Under the pieces are notes generated by a model. It did no database searches and was not told the origin of the DNA. It was given only the letters and a program-made list of their open reading frames with translations. A program made the translations under genes and the position numbers. DNA of 64,000 nt. It comes from a virus. The stretch is taken from the IMG/VR virus record IMGVR_UViG_3300042346_000188, positions 17,116 to 81,115 of that record; one strand, written 5' to 3'. This document shows, piece after piece, positions 38,419 to 46,599 of the stretch (positions are counted from its first letter, which is position 1; each line of letters starts with the position of its first letter).

Positions 38419-38595
38419 ATGTTTACTATTGAAATCAATGATGTAGAAATTGAAATGAAAGAAACAGGAATGGGTATTTGGGAAGGTTCTAAAGAATTTT
38501 ATCAAGTAGTATTTGATGAATTTCTTCAAGAATTGTTTGTAGCAGCAATGCTAGGCAATCGTATTGTTAAGTGTGAGAGTCAATTCTTATGCTAA
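38419..38595 (+). CDS. Small early protein, unknown
   Basis: 58 aa (MFTIEINDVEIEMKETGMGI) with TAGGAGT seven bases upstream, right after hammerhead 2. Acidic N-terminal half. Overlaps the next start by 7 bases (ATGCTAA). Unrecognised. Confidence 0.65.
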   Translation: MFTIEINDVEIEMKETGMGIWEGSKEFYQVVFDEFLQELFVAAMLGNRIVKCESQFLC

Positions 38596-38705
38596 AACAT
38601 ACAGTTTATGGTATTGGAAATACCGTAATGTCTTCAATAGATATGAGTGCAGATGTAATTACAATTGGGCTAGCATTAGCTCTACTTTTAATGTTTACAA
38701 AATAG
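38589..38705 (+). CDS. Tiny membrane protein
   Basis: 38 aa, starting within the end of the previous gene. One hydrophobic helix (VITIGLALALLLMF) near the C-terminus. Translation would rely on coupling. Function unknown. Confidence 0.45.
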   Translation: MLKHTVYGIGNTVMSSIDMSADVITIGLALALLLMFTK

Positions 38706-38713
38706 GTGATATT

Positions 38714-39133
38714 ATGTTTCCTTTAATTGCTTTAGGTGTTACAGCTTTAGGTGGATTTGGTTATACTAAAACAAATTCTTACAAAAGAAAAGTAGAACGT
38801 CATGCAAGACGTGCTGCTGAGAAAGCAACAAAAATTGCGAAAACCCAACTAGAGGCTGAAGCCTTGCATGACCTGATGGTAGAAGATATGGCTAAGTCAG
38901 ACTCTGCTAATCTTGAAGGTCGATTCTGTGTTAACGAGAAAGATAAGGAGTTAAAATATGTACGCTCAATACGAACATTAAAGCTGGATAATTTACAAAT
39001 ACTTTCGTATGAGAAAGATGATACGGAAGTAGCAGTTGTTGATACAAAGGGTTCGGTCGTCCCCTTCTATTTGAAAAAGAACGATGCGCTTCTACTACAA
39101 GAAATTTTAGACAAACGGTTTCCAACACCGTAA
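38714..39133 (+). CDS. Membrane-anchored early protein, unknown
   Basis: 139 aa. N-terminal hydrophobic segment FPLIALGVTALGGFGY, then a basic, helical stretch with many Lys/Arg and Ala (KRKVERHARRAAEKATKIAK), then a mixed C-terminal domain. The open frame extends upstream to 38564, but that portion overlaps two other genes; this ATG has TAGGTGA before it. Function unknown. Confidence 0.65.
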   Translation: MFPLIALGVTALGGFGYTKTNSYKRKVERHARRAAEKATKIAKTQLEAEALHDLMVEDMAKSDSANLEGRFCVNEKDKELKYVRSIRTLKLDNLQILSYEKDDTEVAVVDTKGSVVPFYLKKNDALLLQEILDKRFPTP

Positions 39134-39140
39134 GTTGGAG

Positions 39141-39187
39141 AGTATTGTAGTCATATCTAAGGATTACAATGGCATTTCTACAATACT
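39141..39187 (+). promoter_or_regulatory. Inverted repeat enclosing a ribosome binding site and start codon
   Basis: AGTATTGTAG (39141-39150) and CTACAATACT (39178-39187) are perfectly complementary over 10 bp. The 27-base loop contains AAGGA and the ATG of the next small gene. This could display or sequester the start region. Confidence 0.5.
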
Positions 39188-39294
39188 CGGTTACAATTCT
39201 GTTAATGTTTGCTTTATTAGGCATCTCGCTTGTTAGTTTTACTGTAGGTACATGTATTCACCTACACAGAACAGGAGTAAGAAAATGCCGTTAA
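39169..39294 (+). CDS. Tiny membrane protein
   Basis: 41 aa (MAFLQYSVTILLMFALLGIS...). One long hydrophobic helix, then a short basic tail (HRTGVRKCR). AAGGATTACA precedes the ATG, which lies in the loop of a 10-bp hairpin. Function unknown. Confidence 0.5.
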   Translation: MAFLQYSVTILLMFALLGISLVSFTVGTCIHLHRTGVRKCR

Positions 39295-39359
39295 TTTATT
39301 TAGCAGTTGTTGTATTAGTTGCAAAAGTTATGGACTCCGTTATTAACGAAGACAAGTAA
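39285..39359 (+). CDS. Very small membrane peptide
   Basis: 24 aa (MPLIYLAVVVLVAKVMDSVI then NEDK). Overlaps the end of the previous gene by 10 bases, with AGGAG at -10. Hydrophobic single helix. Real translation is plausible but unproven. Confidence 0.35.
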   Translation: MPLIYLAVVVLVAKVMDSVINEDK

Positions 39360-39368
39360 CAAAAACAC

Positions 39369-39432
39369 ACCCCTTTCAGATTCGATTCCTTAACAGGTTT
39401 CGGGTTTGAGAGGGGTTCCTCCTTTATTTTTT
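39369..39432 (+). terminator. Terminator upstream of the RNA polymerase gene
   Basis: ACCCCTTTCA pairs with TGAGAGGGGT (one G-T pair) around a long inner loop, followed by TTATTTTTT. It probably limits early read-through into the polymerase gene. Confidence 0.6.
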
Positions 39433-39446
39433 CCATTTTGGTACTT

Positions 39447-41666
39447 ATGCGAAATAAATTATTACGTTCTTTAAAGTCTAGAATTGTATCTGAGATTGCT
39501 CCTCAATCTCCATTACGATTCTTAAAGAAGTTGAATATCGAAGATCATCTTGATGAGATAATTGCCAACGCTTATTTGTATACTAGGCCTAAGAAAGGCT
39601 CTGATAAGCAGATTATAATGTCAGAGGTAATTAGTATTCTTGGCCATAACATGCGAAAAGGTGAAAAGAAAGACTCTGCTACTGCAGCAAGATGCGGAGC
39701 ATTCATTCTGTATTCTTTTGACAGCTTAGGTCTAACAGAAATTGTAATGACTAATGCAGCCAATGGGCACGGTACATATATTGTTAATGTAATTGATGAA
39801 AAGAGTATGCAAGAGTTGTGGGAAACTGTTGGTAGGCAAGGAGGTAAGGGAAAACTGCCCTCACTAGTACCATATGAAGATTGGAAAGGGTTTAAACATT
39901 CTACAGGCTTGTCTTTAGTTAAGACACAGTCTAGAGAGGTTGCAGCTACACTAACACCAGCTACTCATCCTATTGTATTTGAAGCAGTAAATAAGAGTCA
40001 AAGAGTTGGCTGGATTATAAACCAAGAAGTATACGCAATTGCTAAGTGGGCGTTGAGTAATAAAACAGAAGCATTCTCAGATATTTGGGAACAAAACAAT
40101 CCACAGGCAAGAACAACAAAGCTGCGAGAAACCAAAGCAATTTTAAGTATTGCAGATAAGTTTACTGATACAACTTTCTATCATCTGTACTACCTTGATT
40201 TTAGAGGTCGTAAGTACCCTACAACAGCATATCTGCATGAACAATCTTCAGATATAGCTAAAGGCTTACTGCTTAGAAAAGACAAGAAAGTTATTGGACA
40301 AGAGGGTTTCTTTTGGCTATGTGTATCTATTGCATCTAATTGGGCAGGCAGCTCAGGCAGAGAAGATGGTGCAAAGACTGACAAAATACCACTTAGAGAT
40401 AGATACCATTGGGTTCTAGACAATGAAGAGATTTTAACAGCTTATGCAATGTCGCCTAAGTTGCATCAAGGTTGGATGGATGCTGATAAGCCTTGGCAAT
40501 TCCTTGCAGCTTGTGTAGAGCTTAAGAATGCATTAAGTATGGGTTCAATGTACTTACAGTATGAATCACATATAGAATGCTTTATTGACGGTTCTACTAA
40601 TGGCTCTCAACATTTAAGTGCGTTAACTAGAGATGAAGTTACTGCCCCTTATGTTAATTTAGTACCGCTAGATATGCCTGGTGATTTATATGCATACGTA
40701 GCTGCTCATGTGTGGATGAAGATTGATTCAGTTCTTAGCAGAATGCCACCTGCATTAATACTAGAATGTGAAGAATTCATTGATGGATTAATATCGCTGA
40801 AGAAGAAAATTGTAGCTGCAGAGCCTAAATCTGATTTGAGAGCAGAATTAGTAATGCAAATTAGACAGTACAAAAAAGATTGGGAATCTGTTGGCAATAA
40901 AGCTGCACCTGTATTCTGGGGTAGAATTAAAGACTCTAAGCAAAGACGTAAAATTGTAAAGAGAAATGTAATGACACTACCTTATGGGGGCTCTAGCTAT
41001 GGTCTATCTGAACAACAAATAGATGATTCAAAGAAACATGGCATAGAGTTGTTAATGAATATGGAGCATAAATGGGCAGCTTGGATGGGCAGATTGGTAT
41101 ATGAAGATGCTAAAGACTCGCTAGAAAGACCTATGATGTTGTTGTCTGTATTTGAAAAAGCTGGTGCAGCTGCAGAGAAAAGAGGTCAATTCTTAGAGTG
41201 GGTTGTGCCTGTAACAAACTTTCCTGTAGTACAAAACTATACAGAGGGTAAGACTAAGAGAATACATATTCAGTGGGGGCCTCGAATTGGTATTAGAAGC
41301 GATACCACAGGATACTTTGGGAATGATCTGCAATTGCATGTATGTTTCATTGAGGATCAAGTTCCCTCAAAAGGAAAGCAGTCTCAAGGAGCAGCACCTA
41401 ATGTAATCCATTCTTTGGATGCAGCACATCTAGCAATGACAACAGTTAGATGTGATTTTCCTATCACTACAATACATGATTCATATGGATGCCTATTAGC
41501 AGACATGCCTAAGCTTTATCGTATTGTGCGTGAGACATTTGTTGAGTTGTACCGAGATAATCCTTTGTACCCTATCATAGATAAGATTGATGGTGATCTT
41601 ACTTATGTAGATATGGGTGATTTGGATGTTAATTTAATTCTAGAAAGTGAATATGCTTTCGCATAG
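39447..41666 (+). CDS. T7-type single-subunit DNA-directed RNA polymerase
   Basis: 739 aa, shorter than T7 RNAP (883). The DFRGR motif starts at Asp 251. Motif A FIDGSTNGSQHLSAL has catalytic Asp 381. Motif B KRNVMTLPYGG has Lys 505 and Tyr 513, corresponding to T7 Lys 631 and Tyr 639, with Pro replacing the Ala before the Tyr. Motif C IHDSYG has catalytic Asp 678. Start ATG at 39447 is preferred over an upstream TTG. It is placed in the early block, so host RNA polymerase would make it and it would then read the class A motifs. The N-terminal promoter-recognition region is strongly diverged. Confidence 0.95.
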   Translation: MRNKLLRSLKSRIVSEIAPQSPLRFLKKLNIEDHLDEIIANAYLYTRPKKGSDKQIIMSEVISILGHNMRKGEKKDSATAARCGAFILYSFDSLGLTEIVMTNAANGHGTYIVNVIDEKSMQELWETVGRQGGKGKLPSLVPYEDWKGFKHSTGLSLVKTQSREVAATLTPATHPIVFEAVNKSQRVGWIINQEVYAIAKWALSNKTEAFSDIWEQNNPQARTTKLRETKAILSIADKFTDTTFYHLYYLDFRGRKYPTTAYLHEQSSDIAKGLLLRKDKKVIGQEGFFWLCVSIASNWAGSSGREDGAKTDKIPLRDRYHWVLDNEEILTAYAMSPKLHQGWMDADKPWQFLAACVELKNALSMGSMYLQYESHIECFIDGSTNGSQHLSALTRDEVTAPYVNLVPLDMPGDLYAYVAAHVWMKIDSVLSRMPPALILECEEFIDGLISLKKKIVAAEPKSDLRAELVMQIRQYKKDWESVGNKAAPVFWGRIKDSKQRRKIVKRNVMTLPYGGSSYGLSEQQIDDSKKHGIELLMNMEHKWAAWMGRLVYEDAKDSLERPMMLLSVFEKAGAAAEKRGQFLEWVVPVTNFPVVQNYTEGKTKRIHIQWGPRIGIRSDTTGYFGNDLQLHVCFIEDQVPSKGKQSQGAAPNVIHSLDAAHLAMTTVRCDFPITTIHDSYGCLLADMPKLYRIVRETFVELYRDNPLYPIIDKIDGDLTYVDMGDLDVNLILESEYAFA

Positions 41667-41675
41667 GAGTTTATA

Positions 41676-41978
41676 ATGCAGTTAATGACAATTCGTGAGT
41701 ACTTAGAAATGATTGAGTTTGAAGTATGTTATCAGACATTGAGCCACAGGTTAACTTTGATAGGTGTCAGACCTTATCAGTTTAAAAAGGTTGGTAAGAA
41801 CTTTGCAGGTTTATTTAAACTATCTGATCTACAAGCTGCTGGTAACTACAAGAGAAGACTACCACGTAAACCACAACCTGTAGTCTTGCAAACAGAAATA
41901 CTTAGGTTTCTAAGTAACCCTTTAACGCCTGTACATCGCTGGTATGGCTATAGAAATGAGGAATTAAAATGGCTTTGA
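41676..41978 (+). CDS. Possible helix-turn-helix protein after the RNA polymerase
   Basis: 100 aa. The pattern TIREYLEM...LSHRLTLIGVRP...GLFKLSDLQAAG resembles small helix-turn-helix DNA-binding domains, and the protein is basic (KRRLPRKPQP). Located directly after RNAP. A regulator is a reasonable guess, nothing more. Overlaps the next gene by 10 bases. Confidence 0.5.
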   Translation: MQLMTIREYLEMIEFEVCYQTLSHRLTLIGVRPYQFKKVGKNFAGLFKLSDLQAAGNYKRRLPRKPQPVVLQTEILRFLSNPLTPVHRWYGYRNEELKWL

Positions 41979-42169
41979 GTGTAATTGGCGGTGGAAAGAA
42001 TAAAGAACCACAAATAAAGATTTTTAAAGTTGTTCAAGGTGATCCAGATCATATTGATCAATTAAATGTACTAATTGCCAATAGCTGGCAAATTACAGAA
42101 ATCATTTCTCTTAGCGGCTTTTTAAATATGCCAGGGGAAGCTCACTATTTATTGGAAAAAGTAGATTAA
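41969..42169 (+). CDS. Small protein, unknown
   Basis: 66 aa (MALSVIGGGKNKEPQIKIFK). Mixed alpha/beta character (KIFKVVQGD; QLNVLIANSW). Overlaps the previous gene. Unrecognised. Confidence 0.6.
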   Translation: MALSVIGGGKNKEPQIKIFKVVQGDPDHIDQLNVLIANSWQITEIISLSGFLNMPGEAHYLLEKVD

Positions 42170-42172
42170 GCC

Positions 42173-42213
42173 TGGGCATGCTTCTTAACTGCCCACAACT
42201 GACAGAAGGAGGT
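42173..42213 (+). promoter_or_regulatory. Possible pseudoknot over the lysin ribosome binding site
   Basis: Stem 1 TGGGCA/TGCCCA (42173-42178 with 42190-42195). The loop holds CTTCT (42181-42185), which is complementary to AGAAG (42204-42208); that segment forms part of the AGAAGGAGG ribosome binding site of the lysin gene. An H-type fold could delay lysin translation. Confidence 0.45.
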
Positions 42214-42217
42214 CGTC

Positions 42218-42592
42218 ATGTTAATGACACCAACACTATGTCTCGTTGCTGCAATGTACTTCGAGGCTAGAAACCAAACGTCCGATGCCATGTTAGGTGT
42301 CGGTCAAGTATTGATGGAGAATACAGAGAATGGCAAAACTATGTATGATACATTGAAAAAGAAAGGGCTGTTCTCTTGGGCTAGGAAAGGTGTTAAGATA
42401 CCAAATCCTAAGAGTCCGGCGGACGTTGAAGTTTTTGAGCATCAGCAGAAGCTGGCGCGAAAAATGCTTTTCAAACAGCTTAGAACACCTTTATTACGAG
42501 GTAAGTATAAGCATTTTAATAATTGGCAATTAGGCAGGCGATTCAAAACTAATGTACCGTTGGTTAGAATTGATGACTTAGTTTTCTATTAG
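42218..42592 (+). CDS. SleB-like cell wall hydrolase (endolysin candidate)
   Basis: 124 aa. CLVAAMYFEARNQTSDAMLG with VGQVLMENT matches the start of the SleB/Hydrolase_2 family, where the Glu in Y-x-E-A-R is catalytic. KGLFSWARKG corresponds to the family's F-S-W/C segment, and the C-terminal HFNNWQL...RIDDLVFY resembles its final G-x-H-x-F-Y region. It would cleave peptidoglycan glycan strands. No signal peptide, so a holin would be required. Strong AGAAGGAGG site that may be masked by RNA structure. Confidence 0.75.
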   Translation: MLMTPTLCLVAAMYFEARNQTSDAMLGVGQVLMENTENGKTMYDTLKKKGLFSWARKGVKIPNPKSPADVEVFEHQQKLARKMLFKQLRTPLLRGKYKHFNNWQLGRRFKTNVPLVRIDDLVFY

Positions 42593-42600
42593 GATATTTT

Positions 42601-42870
42601 ATGTACGAAGATTTATATGCAACAGTACAATATGTACTAGAGTCAGAAGGGAATGATTTTGAAGAATACATGGATGCTACGTGGGGTACAGAAGATTTCA
42701 CATTGGCTAATGGCGACATGTTCGATAGGGCTCTAAAAGACCCCGATGTCGATCACCCATATGCTACAGCAATAAAGGCTAGAAGAAAACTTGATGAAAT
42801 GTGTGAAGCTGATAGAGTAGCAAAACCTTTGTATTTAACAGTAGATCAAGTAATGGCATTAGCGCTATGA
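42601..42870 (+). CDS. Small acidic protein, unknown
   Basis: 89 aa, rich in Asp/Glu (SEGNDFEEYMDATWGTEDF). Unrecognised. ATGA overlap with the following gene. Confidence 0.6.
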   Translation: MYEDLYATVQYVLESEGNDFEEYMDATWGTEDFTLANGDMFDRALKDPDVDHPYATAIKARRKLDEMCEADRVAKPLYLTVDQVMALAL

Positions 42871-43031
42871 GTGCGTGGGATTATATCATAATTGCGTATG
42901 CTGTATTTGCTACTTATAGGGTAGGGAAGTTGACTATCATAATTAATGAGCTTAGGAATGTATGCGCAGATCTAGAATCACGTTTAATTTTAATTACGTT
43001 AAGTAAAGGACCAAATGACAAATTTCACTGA
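42867..43031 (+). CDS. Small membrane protein
   Basis: 54 aa. N-terminal hydrophobic segment AWDYIIIAYAVFATY, followed by a basic-amphipathic helix. ATGA overlap at its start and a 17-base overlap at its end. Function unknown; a lysis accessory role is possible because of the nearby lysin. Confidence 0.5.
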   Translation: MSAWDYIIIAYAVFATYRVGKLTIIINELRNVCADLESRLILITLSKGPNDKFH

Positions 43032-43191
43032 TGAAGAGATAGAAGAATTACGCCAAATGATTAATGTACTTGGCGTATGTATAGGCGGTCCAGAAGGCTA
43101 TGATGAAAATGATCCTAGTAGCTACTGGCCATTGGCAACTGCTATTGTAAAATGGCAAGGGAGGTTAAATGAAAATATTCAGCAAGCTTAA
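43015..43191 (+). CDS. Small protein, unknown
   Basis: 58 aa (MTNFTDEEIEELRQMINVLG), helical and acidic at the N-terminus. AAAGGA lies 8 bases before the ATG. Overlaps neighbours at both ends. Unrecognised. Confidence 0.55.
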   Translation: MTNFTDEEIEELRQMINVLGVCIGGPEGYDENDPSSYWPLATAIVKWQGRLNENIQQA

Positions 43192-43549
43192 TGATCTGCT
43201 GATTGCATTACAATCAAACCCAGATTATCATGAAATTCTTGAAGACATGCTTCCTGTATTAAGGGGCTTAATTCCAACTAGTACATTAATGAATGACTTA
43301 GGTGGTGATGTTTATATTCTCGAAACATTGGAAGATTTCAAAGAGATTGAAGTATTTGATTTGGATGACCCTGGTAAGAGTCTACTTGATAAAGCAGGCA
43401 TATTTGACATTGTATCGTTTTGCGATGTAGATTGGATAAAAATACTATCATTAACATCAGATAGCGGTGGTCCGGTTTATTACATTCCACGAGAGCTTGC
43501 TCGACTTAACCCAAACGTGGGAGCATCTCTTGAGCTTTCGAATTCATAG
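43169..43549 (+). CDS. Acidic protein, unknown
   Basis: 126 aa with GGGAGG upstream. Acidic and hydrophobic pattern (YILETLEDFKEIEVFDLDDPGKSLL). Stops immediately before class A motif 2. Unrecognised. Confidence 0.65.
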   Translation: MKIFSKLNDLLIALQSNPDYHEILEDMLPVLRGLIPTSTLMNDLGGDVYILETLEDFKEIEVFDLDDPGKSLLDKAGIFDIVSFCDVDWIKILSLTSDSGGPVYYIPRELARLNPNVGASLELSNS

Positions 43550-43568
43550 ACCCCGTTAAATTAACCCT
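43550..43568 (+). promoter_or_regulatory. Class A motif 2 (putative phage promoter)
   Basis: Exact copy of ACCCCGTTAAATTAACCCT, 30 bases before the ssDNA-binding protein gene that opens the replication block. Confidence 0.6.
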
Positions 43569-43597
43569 TACATCAACCTACTATATGAGATTTAAAA

Positions 43598-44095
43598 ATG
43601 GCAATTCTTAAAAATATTGAAATACACTGGCCACAACTTGATAAACCTGAATCAAAGTATAATCCTCAGAATCCAAGATGGACAATGCAATGCCGCACTT
43701 ATGATAAGGCTCTCTCGAAGCAAGTTAAAGCAATGGGAGTTAAGGTTGAGGAAGAGGAATTACCAGATGGTACAGAATACTGGAGATTCTCTTTAGGAAA
43801 GAATACTGTTTCAAAAACTACAGGGAACAAGAATCCGCCTGTAGAAGTTTTAGATGGTAACTTACAACCAATTCCTTCTAAGTCTATTGGCAATGGTTCT
43901 GTTGCAAATGTACGTGTTTTAGAATGGGAAGATAAGAATAAGGCTGGCGTAAGTGCTGGTGCAATCTTAATGGCAGTACAGATTACAAAATTAATCCCTT
44001 ATGTAGCAAAAGGTATTGATAAGGAATCTTTTGAAGTTACAGAGACAGAGATTGTATATGAAGAAATGCCAGATATTGATGGGGATGTATTCTAA
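43598..44095 (+). CDS. Single-stranded DNA-binding protein (T7 gp2.5-like)
   Basis: 165 aa. SIGNGSVANVRVLEWEDKN is typical of phage ssDNA-binding OB-fold proteins (DUF2815/gp2.5-like). The acidic C-terminal tail EEMPDIDGDVF ends in Phe, like the tail of T7 gp2.5 that touches polymerase and helicase. First gene after class A motif 2, leading the replication operon. TAATG overlap with the next gene. Confidence 0.75.
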   Translation: MAILKNIEIHWPQLDKPESKYNPQNPRWTMQCRTYDKALSKQVKAMGVKVEEEELPDGTEYWRFSLGKNTVSKTTGNKNPPVEVLDGNLQPIPSKSIGNGSVANVRVLEWEDKNKAGVSAGAILMAVQITKLIPYVAKGIDKESFEVTETEIVYEEMPDIDGDVF

Positions 44096-44595
44096 TGGCA
44101 CGCTATAACTATACAGCAATCAATGAAGATGGCTCTGAAGGTACAAAATACTCTGACTTCAATGAGATACCAATCAATGCTATTATTGGAGATTATGGCC
44201 ATATTAGAGCAACTCGCGTGGAAGACGATACAATGGCGGGTGCGCTAGTAATCAGAGATGATTATGAAGCTTGGCGTGAAATGCTTGATCGCTGTCATTG
44301 GGTTCCAAAGTCTGAAGTTGCTACTGCAGTGGATCCAAAGCATTACAAGGGCTACGTAGAGGAATTCCAATGGATTGACACTATGAGCCGTATCCCTACG
44401 CTTAAAGATCCTAAAATATTTTCTGGTGCTGTAGAAATGCAAATTAGAAAGTATCTTGATCGCAATGGGCAAAAGGATGATGTTATACAAGAGTTGCTTA
44501 AAGCACGATGGTATTTAAACTATCTGATTGCTTATAAAGTAGCAGATAGGCCAATCATGGTAGATGAGGTCGAAGATATTATATCTTCAATTTAA
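44095..44595 (+). CDS. DUF3310 domain protein
   Basis: 166 aa. The C-terminal part has HYKGYVEEFQWIDTMSRI, FSGAVEMQIRKYLDRNGQK and LLKARWYLNYLI, the conserved pattern of DUF3310 (phage nucleotide kinase-like domain of unproven activity). The N-terminal ~80 residues are variable. Followed by a terminator. Confidence 0.75.
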   Translation: MARYNYTAINEDGSEGTKYSDFNEIPINAIIGDYGHIRATRVEDDTMAGALVIRDDYEAWREMLDRCHWVPKSEVATAVDPKHYKGYVEEFQWIDTMSRIPTLKDPKIFSGAVEMQIRKYLDRNGQKDDVIQELLKARWYLNYLIAYKVADRPIMVDEVEDIISSI

Positions 44596-44599
44596 CAAC

Positions 44600-44633
44600 A
44601 AAAGGGCGTTTCGCATAAGCGGAGCGCCTTTTA
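44600..44633 (+). terminator. Terminator before DNA polymerase
   Basis: AAAGGGCGTTTCGC pairs with GCGGAGCGCCTTTT, with one bulge and an ATAA loop. A T-tract forms part of the 3' arm. Confidence 0.75.
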
Positions 44634-44646
44634 ATCGAGACTTACT

Positions 44647-46599
44647 ATGAATTATGTATTCGACATAGAATCGGATGGATTGCTGAAAGACGTTACACGA
44701 ATGTGGATTATGGTCGTTAAAGATCTTAAAACGGGTAAACGTACAAGGTTCTTAGAAGGTGATCTTGGTTGGCAAGAGTTGTTTAACAATGCTAATCAAG
44801 TCGTTGGTCATAATATTATAAATTACGACTTACCTGTTCTTGAAAAGTTGTTTGGCTATAGACTGCCAACGTATGTAAAAGCTGTAGATACTTTAATTCT
44901 TTCACAAATACTTGACTATAAAAGATTTGGTGATAAAGGTCATTCTCTTAAAGTATGGGGCGAATATTTAGATGCACCTAAACAAGAATTTGAAGATTGG
45001 TCTAAGTACTCGGAAACAATGGCTCTCTATTGCGAAAATGACGTTGAGGTTAATACCAAAATTTTAATGGCATTGAAAGATGAATTAGACAGAGGCGCTG
45101 ATAGGTTTCCTGAAAAGTTTAAATTAACAAGAGAGTACATTAAAGTAGAGCATGCAGTTGCTAAATGGTGTGCTGATGCAAGTTTGCACGGCTGGCCATT
45201 TGATGTAGAAAAAGCTTATGAGCTTTATGATGAGCTTGAAACAAAGATGAATAGTACTTATGGGATACTTAATAAAAAGCTTGGTGTAAAAACTGTAGCT
45301 TGCGATAAGAAGGCTAGTGATCCGACTGACTTTGGACGTAAGCCTAAATTCCTAAAAGACGGTAGGTATGATATACACCTTGCTCGTTGGTTTAATATTG
45401 ACCAGTGGAGCGGAGTTGAGCCTGACGATCGTTTAGTAGCCGGTGAGTATTGTAAGTTTGAAATTGTACCGTTGAGTCTTAACTCAGTAGCTGATGTAAA
45501 GATATTTCTATATAGAAATGGCTGGCAACCAACAGATTGGAACTACAAGTTAACTGAAGATCTAAAGCGTGAAAGAACAACGCCTAAAATTACTGAAGAT
45601 AGCTTAGAGTTCTTAGGCGGAGATGGCAAGCTATATAGTAACTATTTGACTGAGAAGGCTAGACACTCAATTGTAAAAACATGGTTGGAGAACGTAGATG
45701 ACAATAATAGACTTCATGGAGACTGCATGGTTATCGGGACCCCTAGCATGCGTTCACGTCATAGTATTATTGTTAATATCCCTAGTCCTGATGCTCCATA
45801 CGGGAAACAAATGAGATCATTGTTCAAGTGTAGTCCTGGTTGGAAAATAGTAGGCTGTGACAGTGCTGGCAATCAAGCTAGAGGCTTGGCTCATTTTCTT
45901 AAAGATGATAAGTTTACAGATATTCTTCTAAATGGCGATATTCATACTTTTAATGCAGATACCCTTACTCGTATTTTGAGAAAAAATCTTTACATTGATT
46001 GGAATGAGTATTGGATAGAACAGGGCGTTACGGCAGATGAAAAGCATACGTTAGAAGAGAACCTTGCTATTCGTAGAAGAAATTGTGCTAAGCGGGTATT
46101 GTATGCATTCTTGTTTGGAGCTTCAGGTGGCAAGCTTTGGAGCTATATGTTTAATGGAGAAATGAATGACACGCAAGGCAATAAAGTCAAAAAAGAGTTT
46201 ATTGCTGCAGTTCCAGGTTTTAAAGAACTTCTAAAAGAGCTGGAAACTACATATGGTGGTACAAAGAAAACAGGACACGGTTACATTGCTAGCTTGGCGC
46301 ACACTAGATTGTATGTAGATTCTTTTCATAAGTTACTAGTGTACAAGCTACAAGCTACAGAAAAGATTACTTGTGGTGCAGCATGTATGCTAGTACAACA
46401 ATACCTACAAGAAGAAGGTATTCCTTATCAACCTTTGATTATGTATCATGACGAGTTTCAATTCATGGTACCTGAAGAGCATGCGGAGAGAGCAGTAGAA
46501 TTAGGCATAAAAGCCTTCCAAGAAGGCCCTAAATTGTTTGGAGTCACCATTATGGATGGCTCTGGTTCCTTTGGTAACACTTGGCTGGAGACGCATTGA
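44647..46599 (+). CDS. T7-type DNA polymerase (family A) with 3'-5' exonuclease
   Basis: 650 aa. Exonuclease domain: FDIESDG with Asp 6 and Glu 8, GHNIINYDLP, and YCENDVEVN. Polymerase domain: motif A GCDSAGNQARGLAHF (Asp 405), motif B RNCAKRVLYAFLFGA (Lys 482, Tyr 486), and motif C YHDEFQ (Asp 602, Glu 603). In motif A the usual Glu of E-L-R (T7 Glu 480) is replaced by Gln, giving Q-A-R. Replicates the phage genome with the primase-helicase and ssDNA-binding protein encoded nearby. Confidence 0.95.
   Translation: MNYVFDIESDGLLKDVTRMWIMVVKDLKTGKRTRFLEGDLGWQELFNNANQVVGHNIINYDLPVLEKLFGYRLPTYVKAVDTLILSQILDYKRFGDKGHSLKVWGEYLDAPKQEFEDWSKYSETMALYCENDVEVNTKILMALKDELDRGADRFPEKFKLTREYIKVEHAVAKWCADASLHGWPFDVEKAYELYDELETKMNSTYGILNKKLGVKTVACDKKASDPTDFGRKPKFLKDGRYDIHLARWFNIDQWSGVEPDDRLVAGEYCKFEIVPLSLNSVADVKIFLYRNGWQPTDWNYKLTEDLKRERTTPKITEDSLEFLGGDGKLYSNYLTEKARHSIVKTWLENVDDNNRLHGDCMVIGTPSMRSRHSIIVNIPSPDAPYGKQMRSLFKCSPGWKIVGCDSAGNQARGLAHFLKDDKFTDILLNGDIHTFNADTLTRILRKNLYIDWNEYWIEQGVTADEKHTLEENLAIRRRNCAKRVLYAFLFGASGGKLWSYMFNGEMNDTQGNKVKKEFIAAVPGFKELLKELETTYGGTKKTGHGYIASLAHTRLYVDSFHKLLVYKLQATEKITCGAACMLVQQYLQEEGIPYQPLIMYHDEFQFMVPEEHAERAVELGIKAFQEGPKLFGVTIMDGSGSFGNTWLETH

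Noticed and set aside
38564-38713. 50-codon upstream extension of the 139-aa early protein
   Set aside because: Overlaps two small genes and lacks a ribosome binding site; the ATG at 38714 is better placed.
39369-39432. Possible tRNA (TTCGATTCC resembles a T-arm)
   Set aside because: No acceptor, D or anticodon arms can be formed; the outer stem and T-run fit a terminator.
42173-42213. PreQ1-type riboswitch
   Set aside because: The fold is similar in shape, but the conserved ligand-binding bases are not present.
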